A DNA stretch of 64,000 nucleotides from G963663315 sp963668255 (GTDB taxonomy: Bacteria; Pseudomonadota; Gammaproteobacteria; Arenicellales; Poriferihabitantaceae): positions 248,001 to 312,000 of the forward strand of contig OZ220708.1 of NCBI GenBank assembly GCA_965116595.1, in the 5' to 3' direction. The notes beneath the pieces are model-generated. The model worked only from the letters and a program-made list of their open reading frames with translations. It had not been told where the DNA came from and searched no databases. Below are positions 32,688 to 41,116 of the stretch, piece after piece; positions within the stretch are counted from its first letter, which is position 1; every line of letters begins with the position of its first letter. The position numbers and the translations under genes were made by a program.

Positions 32688-33635
32688 ATAACGAAACATC
32701 TGATTCTCATCCACGGCCGTAGTTTCAAGCCGAAAAAGGTCAATCTGGAAGCAAATTGGCTTGATGCCATCAAACACGGGCTTGAACGCGATAATCACAA
32801 TGCGGCTCTTGACGTCTATTCACAGATAGAGAAAGAATTAGTCTATTACGGAGAGATCTCGAACGAGTTTTTGTCCCGAACAGGGAAAGACTACAACATG
32901 GGGGCGGATGTTGATGACCGTGAGGTATGCCTCAAAAGGCTCAAGGAATATTCCCGGGAGTCCTTCTTGAAGTCCGAAGGGAAGAGCAACTATGCAGGTC
33001 TTAAAGGGTCGTTACCGTGGAAGGCATGGACCGCTAAAGTTTTCGGCGATTTCGCCGAGCGCATCAAGGTTGGCGATTACCTGATCGGCAAGATTGCCGA
33101 GGATGTCGAACATTACTGGAACCCCGACACGGAATTCGGCAGCGCTGTGCGCTGGGAGTTGACCGAGCTGTTGGCTAAGGCACTGTGCGACGGCGACGAT
33201 ATTATGCTGGTTTCTCACAGCTTGGGGACCATGATCTCCTACGACGTCCTGTGGAAGTTCTCTTACTATGGAGAATACCGTGCATTACGGCAGCACGGGA
33301 ACAAAATAAACAGATTCGTCACTCTCGGCAGTCCGCTCGGTAACGAGACCGTCAAGAAGAACCTGAAGGGCGGAGGCATCAGCGGTTCGCGCAGATATCC
33401 GACCCTGATTGGGACTTGGGAGAATTTTGCCGCAAAGGGCGACTATATTGCACACAATGAGACGCTCAAGGACGACTACAGGGAGATGCGGCATGCCAAG
33501 ATGGTAAACTCAATCCGCGATCACCGTATTTACAACCTCTCCGTCCGCCATGGGAAATCGAATCCTCATCATGGTGCCGGTTACTTGACCCATCCACTCT
33601 TCACCGACATCTTAGCGGAATGGCTTACGGCATAG
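32688..33635 (+). CDS. Alpha/beta hydrolase (lipase/esterase-like), start codon degenerate
   Basis: A hydrolase with HLILIHGRSFKPKKVNLEAN at the N-terminus (oxyanion-hole HG) and the nucleophile elbow DIMLVSHSLGTMISYDVLW (Ser in SHSLG). The C-terminal part has DHRIYNL with the likely catalytic His. The conserved start lies directly after an in-frame stop at 32676, and the only codon in the right place is ATA at 32688 (where ATG is expected). The first usual codon is TTG at 32871, which would lose the oxyanion hole and give 254 residues. Resembles PGAP1/DUF676-type serine esterases. Either weakly expressed or recently inactivated. Confidence 0.65.
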   Translation: MTKHLILIHGRSFKPKKVNLEANWLDAIKHGLERDNHNAALDVYSQIEKELVYYGEISNEFLSRTGKDYNMGADVDDREVCLKRLKEYSRESFLKSEGKSNYAGLKGSLPWKAWTAKVFGDFAERIKVGDYLIGKIAEDVEHYWNPDTEFGSAVRWELTELLAKALCDGDDIMLVSHSLGTMISYDVLWKFSYYGEYRALRQHGNKINRFVTLGSPLGNETVKKNLKGGGISGSRRYPTLIGTWENFAAKGDYIAHNETLKDDYREMRHAKMVNSIRDHRIYNLSVRHGKSNPHHGAGYLTHPLFTDILAEWLTA

Positions 33636-33962
33636 GACTATACTAACAGGAATTGTTTGAGCCCATCAGGCGATATCAGTAACCGGTACGAGGGCACCAA
33701 GTCTACCGGGCGAGAGTCCCCCGGCGCTGGTATGTAATCCGACACCCGGAAGATGAGTGAGAAGAAGCAGGTGATGTTGCAATGCTGGTGTTTACGACGG
33801 CCAGCTCTGCCGGTAGGTACTATTGACCAGTATATTCACAAGGCCAATAAAACGTTCGTTTTCTATACAGCCGAAACCAGACCCCTGAAACACTGTTAAA
33901 TCGCGCATCAAGCGTATAGAATCCCGTATAGTTTTCAATGTATAGGTTACCTACCTTTTCTA
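33636..33962. other. Gene-free stretch upstream of the resolvase
   Basis: 327 bases between hydrolase and resolvase. No gene seen. The right third contains the clustered GTATAG hexamers listed as a possible res site. The left part (33660-33830) has a GC-rich structured look but I could not assign it. Confidence 0.4.
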
Positions 33963-33965
33963 TAT
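33863..33965. promoter_or_regulatory. Possible res site with clustered GTATAG hexamers
   Basis: GTATAG or its complement occurs at 33863, 33914, 33926 and 33940, with the variant CTATAT at 33960, both orientations, directly upstream of the serine recombinase start. Serine resolvases bind several inverted subsites in front of their own gene, so this is a candidate recombination and control region. Confidence 0.4.
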
Positions 33966-34542
33966 GCTTATCGGCTACGCGCGCGTCTCCTCGCAGGACC
34001 AGAATCTGGACCTCCAGACCGATGCGCTTCAGCGCGCTGGATGCGAGCAGCTGTTCGTCGAGAAAGTCACCGGCTCCGGCACAAAAGCCCGCCCGGAATG
34101 GGAATCATGCCAGCACGCATTACGCCAGGGCGACACCCTGATCGTCTGGAGACTGGATCGTCTGGGACGCTCATTGAAAGACCTGGTCGATATTATCCAG
34201 AGGCTCAATGATCGGTCCGTGGGGTTTCGTTCACTGACGGAAAGCATCGATACAACAAGCACCGGCGGGAAGCTCATCTTCCACATCTTCGGTGCACTGG
34301 CCGAGTTCGAGCACAGCCTGATCCGGGAGCGTACCAAAGCTGGGTTGGCCGCGGCCCGGGCCCGGGGACGCAAGGGAGGCCGCAGACCGAAGCTAAGCGC
34401 CTCAGACATCAAGAAAGCAGTTGCCATGCTTGGTGACCCGTCTGTCACGAAATCAGAGGTATCGGAACATTTCGGCGTAACCCGGATGACCTTGAACAAG
34501 GCGCTGGAGCGCGAGGGGTACATGTCGTCTATAATCCATTGA
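33964..34542 (+). CDS. Serine recombinase (resolvase/invertase family)
   Basis: A full-length 192-residue serine recombinase. MLIGYARVSSQDQNLDLQTDAL contains the catalytic Ser (about residue 10); GSGTKARPEWESC, LIVWRLDRLGRSLKDLV (catalytic Arg pair), SIDTTSTGGKLIFHIFGALAEFE and ERTKAGLAAARARGRKGGR complete the catalytic domain and E-helix. A C-terminal helix-turn-helix (SVTKSEVSEHFGVTRMTLNKAL) binds DNA. It may be a remnant transposon's resolvase or act within the ICE. The ATG at 33964 is the first Met of the conserved start. Confidence 0.92.
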   Translation: MLIGYARVSSQDQNLDLQTDALQRAGCEQLFVEKVTGSGTKARPEWESCQHALRQGDTLIVWRLDRLGRSLKDLVDIIQRLNDRSVGFRSLTESIDTTSTGGKLIFHIFGALAEFEHSLIRERTKAGLAAARARGRKGGRRPKLSASDIKKAVAMLGDPSVTKSEVSEHFGVTRMTLNKALEREGYMSSIIH

Positions 34543-34619
34543 TGAATGTATTTTCACACCATCAGGCACTGCCCTGTCTTCGTTTATAATCCCCTGAACC
34601 ATTTCCGACAGATCAGCTC

Positions 34620-36443
34620 GTGCCAGCAAGACAAGCAATGACCTTGGACAAGCCAGGTTTCCTGGATGCCAAGGAGATTTCGCCAGCCAGTGATGCCGAG
34701 ATCACAGCCGGATTCCAGAATGCCCGCGTGATGATCCGTGCACTGGCGGAAACCTTGTCGGACACCGAGCGCCTGCAACTTTCCCAGGCGTTTGGGCGGA
34801 GGCTGGTGAGCATGTGGTGGAAAGCATCCTGCTCGATGCAGGAGACCACGTTGAAAATACGTCACCCGCAGCAAGTCTTTGACTCCTCATCCCTCGATGA
34901 GACGCTGAAGGGTATCGCAGACTCGGTCGGCAAACTGGCCGGGCAACTGTCGCCGGAGATTGCAGCCTACCAGATCGGCTTGACTTACACCTGCACATTG
35001 CCAGCAACCTACCGTTCCACGCACGGCATCTACTACACTCCGCCGGTCCTGACGCAGCGCCTGATCGACCTCGCGACCCAAACCGGCGTCGATTGGTCGA
35101 GCTGTCGCGTGCTCGACCCAGCCTGCGGAGGCGGGGCATTTCTCGCGCCGGTCGCCAGGCATATCATCGAACGGCTGCCTGGGTGCAGCTCACGCATCCT
35201 TCTGGAGAATATCGCCAACCGCTTGCGCGGCTATGAAATTGATCCGTTCGGGGCGTGGCTCGCGCAGGTGACGCTGGATACCGTGTTGCTGCCAATTTCC
35301 GCGATTACAGGCAAGAAAACACCCCAGCTGGTCACTCTGTGCGATGGCCTGCGCAAGAATCCTGCACGTGACCGCTTTGATCTGGTTATCGGCAATCCTC
35401 CCTATGCCCGAACACGGCTTACGCCGGAACTGCGCGAGAAATTCAAGCGAAGTCTCTTCGGCCATGCCAATCTTTACGGCGTTTTTACCGATGTGGCATT
35501 GCGCCATGTACGAACGGATGGTGTGATTGCATTTGTCACCCCAACCAGTTTCCTGGCGGGAGAGTATTTCAAGAACCTTCGCGCTCTTCTTGGCCTTGCA
35601 GCCCCCCCCAAGCTTATTGATTTTGTCGCAGCGCGGCGCCGTGTCTTTGACGATGTGCTACAGGAAACCTTGCTTGCCACATATCGGCGCGGGCCCGAGA
35701 GGTCACCGGTCACGGTGCACGAGTTGCATGTGCGCACTCCGCAAGAACTGTACATCGACGAACTGGGCGCGCTCGACCTCCCGGCCGATCCCTCACTGCC
35801 CTGGATATTGCCCCGGAGTACCGAGCAAGTCAGCGCAGTGCAGGCCTTGCGGTACTGCAAGCATTTTCTGGTAGATTGGGGCTACACCGTGAGCACCGGC
35901 CCGCTGGTCTGGAACCGGTTTAAGAATCAGATTTTTTCGCGCAAGGGCAAGAATCGCTTGCCACTCATTTGGGCAGAGTCCATTCTGCCGGATGGCCGGT
36001 TCGCATGGCGAGCGCGGAAGCAGAACCACGAACCCTGGTTTGAAATTCGTACCAGGGACGATTGGTTGGTTTCAGATCAGCAGTGCGTGCTTTTGCAGCG
36101 CACCACCGCCAAAGAACAGCATCGCCGACTGATTGCAGCCACCTTGCCTTCCGACTTCATCAGACAGCATGGCGGGGTCGTCGTGGAGAACCATCTCAAC
36201 ATGCTCAAGCCGCTGGACGACACGCCGCGTGTCAAGCCGGAGGCGTTGTCGGCGTTCCTCAATAGCCGGGCCGCGGACCAGGCATTCCGCTGCGTCAGCG
36301 GCAGCGTAGCGGTTTCAGCCTATGAACTGGAGGCATTGCCGCTTCCCTCGCCGGATGCGCTCGATCACCTGCAAGAACTGGTTTCAACCAAGGCTGCTCA
36401 CCAGGCTATCGAAAGCGAGTGCCAGCGCTTGTATCAGGGATGA
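34620..36443 (+). CDS. Type II N6-adenine DNA methyltransferase (N6_Mtase, BsuBI/PstI-type system)
   Basis: A 607-residue adenine methyltransferase. VLDPACGGGAFLAPVA (residues 165-180) is the SAM-binding motif I and LVIGNPPYARTR (256-266) is catalytic motif IV, NPPY. The N-terminal region (1-120) is helical, and the C-terminal half is a target-recognition region. GTG at 34620 is the first start; ATG at 34638 is also possible. It stops 4 bases before the restriction gene, so both are on one transcript. It protects host DNA at the same site the endonuclease cuts, likely related to CTGCAG, the PstI/BsuBI site, but specificity cannot be read from the sequence. Confidence 0.85.
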   Translation: MPARQAMTLDKPGFLDAKEISPASDAEITAGFQNARVMIRALAETLSDTERLQLSQAFGRRLVSMWWKASCSMQETTLKIRHPQQVFDSSSLDETLKGIADSVGKLAGQLSPEIAAYQIGLTYTCTLPATYRSTHGIYYTPPVLTQRLIDLATQTGVDWSSCRVLDPACGGGAFLAPVARHIIERLPGCSSRILLENIANRLRGYEIDPFGAWLAQVTLDTVLLPISAITGKKTPQLVTLCDGLRKNPARDRFDLVIGNPPYARTRLTPELREKFKRSLFGHANLYGVFTDVALRHVRTDGVIAFVTPTSFLAGEYFKNLRALLGLAAPPKLIDFVAARRRVFDDVLQETLLATYRRGPERSPVTVHELHVRTPQELYIDELGALDLPADPSLPWILPRSTEQVSAVQALRYCKHFLVDWGYTVSTGPLVWNRFKNQIFSRKGKNRLPLIWAESILPDGRFAWRARKQNHEPWFEIRTRDDWLVSDQQCVLLQRTTAKEQHRRLIAATLPSDFIRQHGGVVVENHLNMLKPLDDTPRVKPEALSAFLNSRAADQAFRCVSGSVAVSAYELEALPLPSPDALDHLQELVSTKAAHQAIESECQRLYQG

Positions 36444-36447
36444 TTGC

Positions 36448-37530
36448 GTGGCAAGCCGTTTACCACCCTATGTAACACGGGATCTGATTGAAGAACGTCT
36501 TCCCGGGATTTTTCCAGAAGGCATACCGAACCGCATCTATTGTATCCGCCAGTTGTCAGCCAGTACTGTATTTGTCATGCTCTATGTTGGCTCTATCAAG
36601 GGCAATGGTCGCTACATCGGGCCGATCCATGTCTATCGCATGACCGAAGAGCAGGCGGTCAAAAGCGACGAGGCATCGCGCCTGGCCTACGCTGAAGGCG
36701 TGCTGAAACGAACCTACACCGTGCCAGGCAAGCGCTGGTATGCCGACAACACCCGCGAACCCATCCGCGATGAAACATTGCGGGAGGGGCTGATCAACAT
36801 CGGTGCGGTATTTGCGCGGGACGATTTGCCAACCACATCCAGCAAGCCGCGTTATGCGCTTCTCCCGGACTTCGCCGCGCTGTTTGACCCCGCCCTTACC
36901 GGAGAGGCCCTGACCCAGGCGATCGCTGATTTTCAGGAAAAGCATCTGTCAAAGAGCGCCCTGGCGCGTGTCTCGCTAATGCACGCCGGCATGCTTGCCA
37001 GCAAATCGGGCGTCATGGTCGTATTCCCCAATGGCGAAACGCGGAAGCTTGCGCCGGGACCGAGTTCGATCATATCGAAAGCCGTGGTCGAAGAATTCGC
37101 CAAAAGGTTTTTGCAGGAGCCGGCGGTCCTCTGGTTAAGTGAAAGCGGCAACAAGGTAATAACCCGCGATGATGGAATTGCGGTCTCCATTGGCCTGAAC
37201 ATCGAGGCGGACAAGGACCTGCCTGACTTGATCCTTGCCGACCTTGGCCCCAATGACCCACTCATCGTCTTTGTCGAGGTGGTCGCCACCGACGGGCCGA
37301 TTTCGCCGCGTCGCCAGGATGCTCTTTATGCGCTGACAGACGCGGCCGGTTTCGACAGGTCGCAAATCGCTTTTGTCACGGCCTATCAAGATCGAGGCGG
37401 CCCAGGATTCCGCAAAACCATGTCACAGCTTGCGTGGAATTCTTTTGCATGGTTCGCGACCGAGCCACACAATATCGTGCAGCTAATCGACGGTAGCAGT
37501 AAAACACAATATCTGAATGAGTTTCTTTGA
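36448..37530 (+). CDS. Restriction endonuclease, BsuBI/PstI family
   Basis: A 360-residue endonuclease of the BsuBI/PstI family. The GTG start at 36448 was chosen: it lies 4 bases after the methylase stop and gives VASRLPPYVTRDLIEERLPGIFPEG, matching the family N-terminus (the N-terminal domain). The C-terminal catalytic part carries NPLIVFVEVVATDGPISPRRQDALYAL-like residues (DPLIVFVEVVATDGP here), the E-x-V and PISxxR motif of this PD-(D/E)XK-like group. Together with the preceding methylase this is a complete type II system, protecting the ICE's host from foreign DNA. Confidence 0.86.
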   Translation: MASRLPPYVTRDLIEERLPGIFPEGIPNRIYCIRQLSASTVFVMLYVGSIKGNGRYIGPIHVYRMTEEQAVKSDEASRLAYAEGVLKRTYTVPGKRWYADNTREPIRDETLREGLINIGAVFARDDLPTTSSKPRYALLPDFAALFDPALTGEALTQAIADFQEKHLSKSALARVSLMHAGMLASKSGVMVVFPNGETRKLAPGPSSIISKAVVEEFAKRFLQEPAVLWLSESGNKVITRDDGIAVSIGLNIEADKDLPDLILADLGPNDPLIVFVEVVATDGPISPRRQDALYALTDAAGFDRSQIAFVTAYQDRGGPGFRKTMSQLAWNSFAWFATEPHNIVQLIDGSSKTQYLNEFL

Positions 37531-37721
37531 GAGATTGACGATTTCATCACAAGATGTCATCTGGTTTCTCGACCTGTACGAGAAAGACCAGCTTGATCTT
37601 GACCCTCCTTATCAGAGGCGCAGCGTCTGATGACCGCGGTAGCGCCATCTATCATGTGGTGGGTGGTAAACAAAGGCTGCGACCATCATCGGCTTTGTAG
37701 CCAACAATATCCGGATTCCAG
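37517..37721 (+). pseudogene. DUF262/GmrSD-type N-terminal remnant
   Basis: From an ATG at 37517, overlapping the endonuclease end by 14 bases, the frame reads SSQDVIWFLDLYEKDQLDLD then PPYQRRSV and stops. This is the typical DUF262 N-terminus. Further on VVGGKQRL, in another frame, and TTIIGFVANNIRIPDE match the next DUF262 motif, with frame changes. So an N-terminal portion of a DUF262 protein remains, with internal loss, where the gene once followed the RM pair. Confidence 0.6.
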
Positions 37722-38189
37722 ATGAATATAGCACTTGAATTACTGGTTGGAATCGTAATTGCCTCATTGACCGCAATAATAACGGTTCGACTTTCGCTTC
37801 ACCGCTTTCGTGTAGAACAATGGTGGCAGTTCAGGGTAGAAACATACAAACGGTTGATTGAAGCGCTGTATGATTCAAAGTCTTTCAATGATAAGCACAT
37901 TGAGGAACTACAAACAGGTCGAAAAGTTTCGGAAGAGGAAGAAACAAAACTGCGGACAGCGGCTGAGGCAGCTATCGAAGAAATCGACCGAATGGCTAGC
38001 ATTGGGGGATTTCTACTAAGCGATGAGGTTCGTTCAAAACTGAAACAATATCGGGGTGAAGTAAAACAAGCGTCTATAACAACTGACTGGTGCAAGTATC
38101 TCACTGATGAATGGGCGGTGACAAATTCTTGCCTTGAAGACATAATTGAAATTGCACGCCGAGACCTCAAGCTTGACAAAATTGTTTAG
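37722..38189 (+). CDS. Hypothetical protein with N-terminal membrane anchor
   Basis: A 155-residue protein: one membrane helix (residues 5-24, LELLVGIVIASLTAIITVRL), then a helical cytoplasmic part with a basic start (HRFRVEQWWQFRVETYKRLIEALYDS) and a charged middle. AT-rich like the hypothetical gene at 30934. Similar single-helix proteins occur in defence-type islands, but I recognise no family. It ends 219 bases before the convergent prepilin peptidase gene. Confidence 0.55.
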   Translation: MNIALELLVGIVIASLTAIITVRLSLHRFRVEQWWQFRVETYKRLIEALYDSKSFNDKHIEELQTGRKVSEEEETKLRTAAEAAIEEIDRMASIGGFLLSDEVRSKLKQYRGEVKQASITTDWCKYLTDEWAVTNSCLEDIIEIARRDLKLDKIV

Positions 38190-38407
38190 CGCTGCTGTCT
38201 CTTTAGAGACACACGGTTTGACGCGGGAGGCGACACCCTCAGCACGAATCTCGATGGTTGGCCAAAATGCCGCTAGTTGATCCGTGTTCGTGGAACGCGG
38301 AAGCGGTGGTTGCGCGGAAGATGATGCACATCTCCAAGCCGACCCATACCGTCCACCCCATGTTTTGCCATATCGTCACAGCTTCCCTGCAAAACTCACA
38401 ATCACGG

Positions 38408-39172
38408 TCATATCAACATCGTTGCAACCGCACCCAGCGACAGAAACGGACCGAAACATACAGAATCCCGCATAGCCCGACCATGAAAACACTTGCGGTA
38501 CACCAGAAATAACAAACAGGAGATACAAGCCAGCGCAAGCACGGTCGGCAGCATCTGTATACCGAGCCAGGCGCCGATCGCGGCGAACAATTTGAAATCC
38601 CCATGACCCATACCCGCCCTGCCTGTCAGGATATGATGCGCTTGGCAGGACAACCACAGCGCCAGATACCCGGCAACGGCGCCCCATACGGCCAAGTGCA
38701 GATCAACAAAAAGGGACAGGGAATTGAACAGCAATCCGGTCCACAGCAGCGGCAGGACAATCAGGTCCGGCAAGACTTGGTGATCCATATCGATCAGACT
38801 CAATGTAAGCAAGGCACAGACAAAAAGAATCGAGGCTGCAAGCTGTAAATCAGGCTCATGGACTACGCCGAGCATGACGGCCGTCACAGCAGCGATCACC
38901 TCGATGACCGGATATCGCGACGAAATTCGAGTGCCGCAAAATCCACACCTGCCGGACAAAAAGATAAAGCTGGCTATCGGGATATTCTGGTGGAAGCGCA
39001 ACGGGGTCAGGCAGGCAGTACAGCGGGAACCCGGCCGCAACAGCCCAGGGACATCAGCGCAGTCACCATTGGCGGGCTGGCCGTCCAATATGGCCGGCAA
39101 CCGCAATGATACGAGATTGACAAAGCTCCCCAGGCAAGCGCCGAGGGCAAATAAAAACGGAAACCAGGTCAT
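38408..39172 (-). CDS. pilU: Prepilin peptidase (PilU-type, A24 family)
   Basis: A 254-residue membrane protease that cleaves prepilin leader peptides. The N-terminal zinc-binding loop has two Cys pairs (RCTACLTPL and CGFCGTRISSRYP) and the two catalytic aspartates are in LTLSLIDMDHQVLPD and GMGHGDFKLFAAIG. About eight hydrophobic segments. The last gene of the pil cluster; in R64-type clusters PilU has this role. It lies 94 bases behind pilV. Because the Cys pairs are kept, N-methylation as well as cleavage is likely. Confidence 0.9.
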   Translation of the reverse strand: MTWFPFLFALGACLGSFVNLVSLRLPAILDGQPANGDCADVPGLLRPGSRCTACLTPLRFHQNIPIASFIFLSGRCGFCGTRISSRYPVIEVIAAVTAVMLGVVHEPDLQLAASILFVCALLTLSLIDMDHQVLPDLIVLPLLWTGLLFNSLSLFVDLHLAVWGAVAGYLALWLSCQAHHILTGRAGMGHGDFKLFAAIGAWLGIQMLPTVLALACISCLLFLVYRKCFHGRAMRDSVCFGPFLSLGAVATMLI

Positions 39173-39266
39173 TGTCTTTTCGACCGCGTGTAAGCCCGCT
39201 CACGGGCTTTTCTCACTCTACCCCTCCCGTGAGCATGGGTATTATTCTGTACAAAGTAGTTGTGCA

Positions 39267-40178
39267 TCAGCGACACTCTACCCTGAATTGGTAATCACAC
39301 CACCCGTCTCGGCCGTCGGTGTCATCACTGAGCGGGAACGTCCAAGCTGGGTCGCTCGACGAGCTCCACCCGCTACAAACGACGACGTTTGCCGGCCAGC
39401 ATTGTCCATTGGGGTTCCGCGTCACCTCATAACAGAGCCTGCACTCCGGCGGCGGTGCGCATTGCGCGACGCCGCCTGTGATCTGAACTGCATTCGTGCA
39501 GGATAATGCGGACATCTGATTCAGCAGATCCACATCCGCCGTATTCAGTCCCTGGCCGCCAATCACGATTTCATCGTCCACGCCGACAATATTGTGGGCG
39601 CCCATGTCCAGATCCCCCCGCATGTCCTTCGCGCCGTCCCGCGCCAGCATCGCTTCACGCGCGGCCTCATGCCCCGGCACCGGCACCACCACGACCACCG
39701 GATGCAGTGACGCACCAGTAGTTCTGCCATTCAGAGGGAACAGCCTGGCCACGTCTTCAGCATTTTCAGCCGTCATCATGTTTGTTGTAATCTCGATCGG
39801 CGTGGTGCGCATGACCGGGGCAAGCGGTGGAATAATGTTATAGGTTTGACCCATTCCGTTGCGCCCAGCTGCGATACCGGGCAGGTACGGGTCCAGGTCG
39901 CTCAGCGCTGTGGGCCACTCATACGGAAAATCCGGATCAACGGGAGTCGGCCGTTCATCCAGCCGATAGCTGTACAGGGCTTCCTGGATCAGCACGATGC
40001 CATCCGCGGTCCTTTGCGCGATGGACTCTCTCAGAAATGTTTGCTTCCATTGATACCAGCCGCCGGCCAGAGCGGCGATGACCGCCAGGGCAATGGTGAG
40101 CTCCAGCAGCGTGAAACCGCTTTCACGATCCGGTTTTTCGTTTTTGGCGTCTTCCCGGTCGTCCGCCTTCATCAGCAT
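39267..40178 (-). CDS. pilV: PilV-like minor pilin (tip adhesin)
   Basis: A 303-residue prepilin: a charged leader with ESGFTLLELTIALAVIAALAGG (cleavage at G/F, then a Glu at position 5), a pilin body, then DLDMGAHNIVGVDDEIVIGG, the PilV repeat-like segment, and a Cys-rich C-terminal domain (CRLCYEVTRNPNGQC, DGWCDYQFRVEC) that probably recognises recipient surfaces. In R64 the 3' part of pilV is switched by the Rci recombinase; here only one C-terminal variant is seen and no Rci or inverted sfx repeats. It overlaps the previous pilin gene by 7 bases. Confidence 0.82.
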   Translation of the reverse strand: MLMKADDREDAKNEKPDRESGFTLLELTIALAVIAALAGGWYQWKQTFLRESIAQRTADGIVLIQEALYSYRLDERPTPVDPDFPYEWPTALSDLDPYLPGIAAGRNGMGQTYNIIPPLAPVMRTTPIEITTNMMTAENAEDVARLFPLNGRTTGASLHPVVVVVPVPGHEAAREAMLARDGAKDMRGDLDMGAHNIVGVDDEIVIGGQGLNTADVDLLNQMSALSCTNAVQITGGVAQCAPPPECRLCYEVTRNPNGQCWPANVVVCSGWSSSSDPAWTFPLSDDTDGRDGWCDYQFRVECR

Positions 40179-40618
40179 AGCGCGTTCTCCAGCAACCCCT
40201 GGAACCCGCGCTGGTTCGGGGAGCCGGGCTTGCGGTGGATGCGCAATACAACATGTCCTGTTTGTGCCACTGCCTGGTAATTATTCACCAAATGAACCCA
40301 CTGCCAGGTATCGTCTCCGATCCAGTACTGGAGCGAGACCGCGGGCCCGGTCAGTCCTGGTCTCGGTGTTAGCACGATGCGCCAGCGGTTCGGATGCTGG
40401 ACCTGGACAGTCGCGCCCAGGGCCGCGACCGCGTTCGCAAAGGTGACCGCTCCGGCCGGACTCGTACACTCGAGGTTGGCATACGATAAAGCTACGTCGC
40501 GCACAGCCTCGACGTCGCGCGCAAGTTCCGCCTCATCACGCGATTGCAGGCTGCGTGTCCCGGCCAGCGCCAGAACGAACAGGATAAAGAGGGTGATCAT
40601 TATCTCGGTTAGATTCAT
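40172..40618 (-). CDS. Small prepilin-like protein of the pil cluster
   Basis: A 148-residue protein with a hydrophobic start (NLTEIMITLFILFVLALAGTRSL) that matches the pilin N-terminal helix but lacks the usual G/F leader processing site; an E at residue 5 of the helix is present. The body carries CTSPAGAV and ends in LENALC, two Cys that may pair. I read it as a minor pilin or pseudopilin specific to this pil cluster. It is placed between the major pilin and PilV, where R64 has PilT. Confidence 0.6.
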   Translation of the reverse strand: MNLTEIMITLFILFVLALAGTRSLQSRDEAELARDVEAVRDVALSYANLECTSPAGAVTFANAVAALGATVQVQHPNRWRIVLTPRPGLTGPAVSLQYWIGDDTWQWVHLVNNYQAVAQTGHVVLRIHRKPGSPNQRGFQGLLENALC

Positions 40619-40629
40619 CGGCTTCCGGT

Positions 40630-41088
40630 CTACAGGTCAAACTGTAATCTGTTACCCCCCGAATTGCAGACTTCACCGGTGATATTCGGTAGAATTTCAA
40701 CACGGATCTTCAGTTGCTCGCAGTCTTTATCCGATGTGGTGACGTATCGTATTTGCGCTGCTTGCGCAGCACTCGATGCGATGACTACATTCTCATCGTA
40801 CAGATTGACGCCGTTGTTGCCATTCAGATCGAAATTGATGTTGTAACCATTATCCTCCAGCTCCTTGATGTTGATGCCGGTGTAATTGCCCTTCAGGCTG
40901 CGCCAGCTTTGCGCAGCCAGGATCACGCTGTGCACTTCCTGGTTCGCCTGCTCCAGGCGGGTGCCGGACAGGATGCCTGAGCCCGTCACCGCAACGAACG
41001 AGCCGACCACCGCAAACACGCCCAACCACACCAGCATTTCAGGGAGAGTCAGCCCTTTTTCTTTTCTCATTCTCAGCAGTTCTTTCAT
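40630..41088 (-). CDS. pilS: PilS-type major prepilin
   Basis: A 152-residue type IVb prepilin. The leader MKELLRMRKEKG is followed by LTLPEMLVWLGVFAVVGSFV, the hydrophobic helix with a Glu at position 5 after the cleavage site. The type IVb mature residue is Leu here. A C-terminal Cys pair (CEQLK...GEVCN) forms the D-loop. Expected to build the conjugative thin pilus needed in liquid mating. Third last gene before the prepilin peptidase. Confidence 0.85.
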   Translation of the reverse strand: MKELLRMRKEKGLTLPEMLVWLGVFAVVGSFVAVTGSGILSGTRLEQANQEVHSVILAAQSWRSLKGNYTGINIKELEDNGYNINFDLNGNNGVNLYDENVVIASSAAQAAQIRYVTTSDKDCEQLKIRVEILPNITGEVCNSGGNRLQFDL

Positions 41089-41116
41089 TTTTATTTCCTC
41101 GTGGTTTGTAAATGTT

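Noticed and set aside
33660..33830. Group II intron remnant
   Set aside because: The GC-rich structured look suggested it, but no domain V hairpin or reverse-transcriptase frame could be identified.
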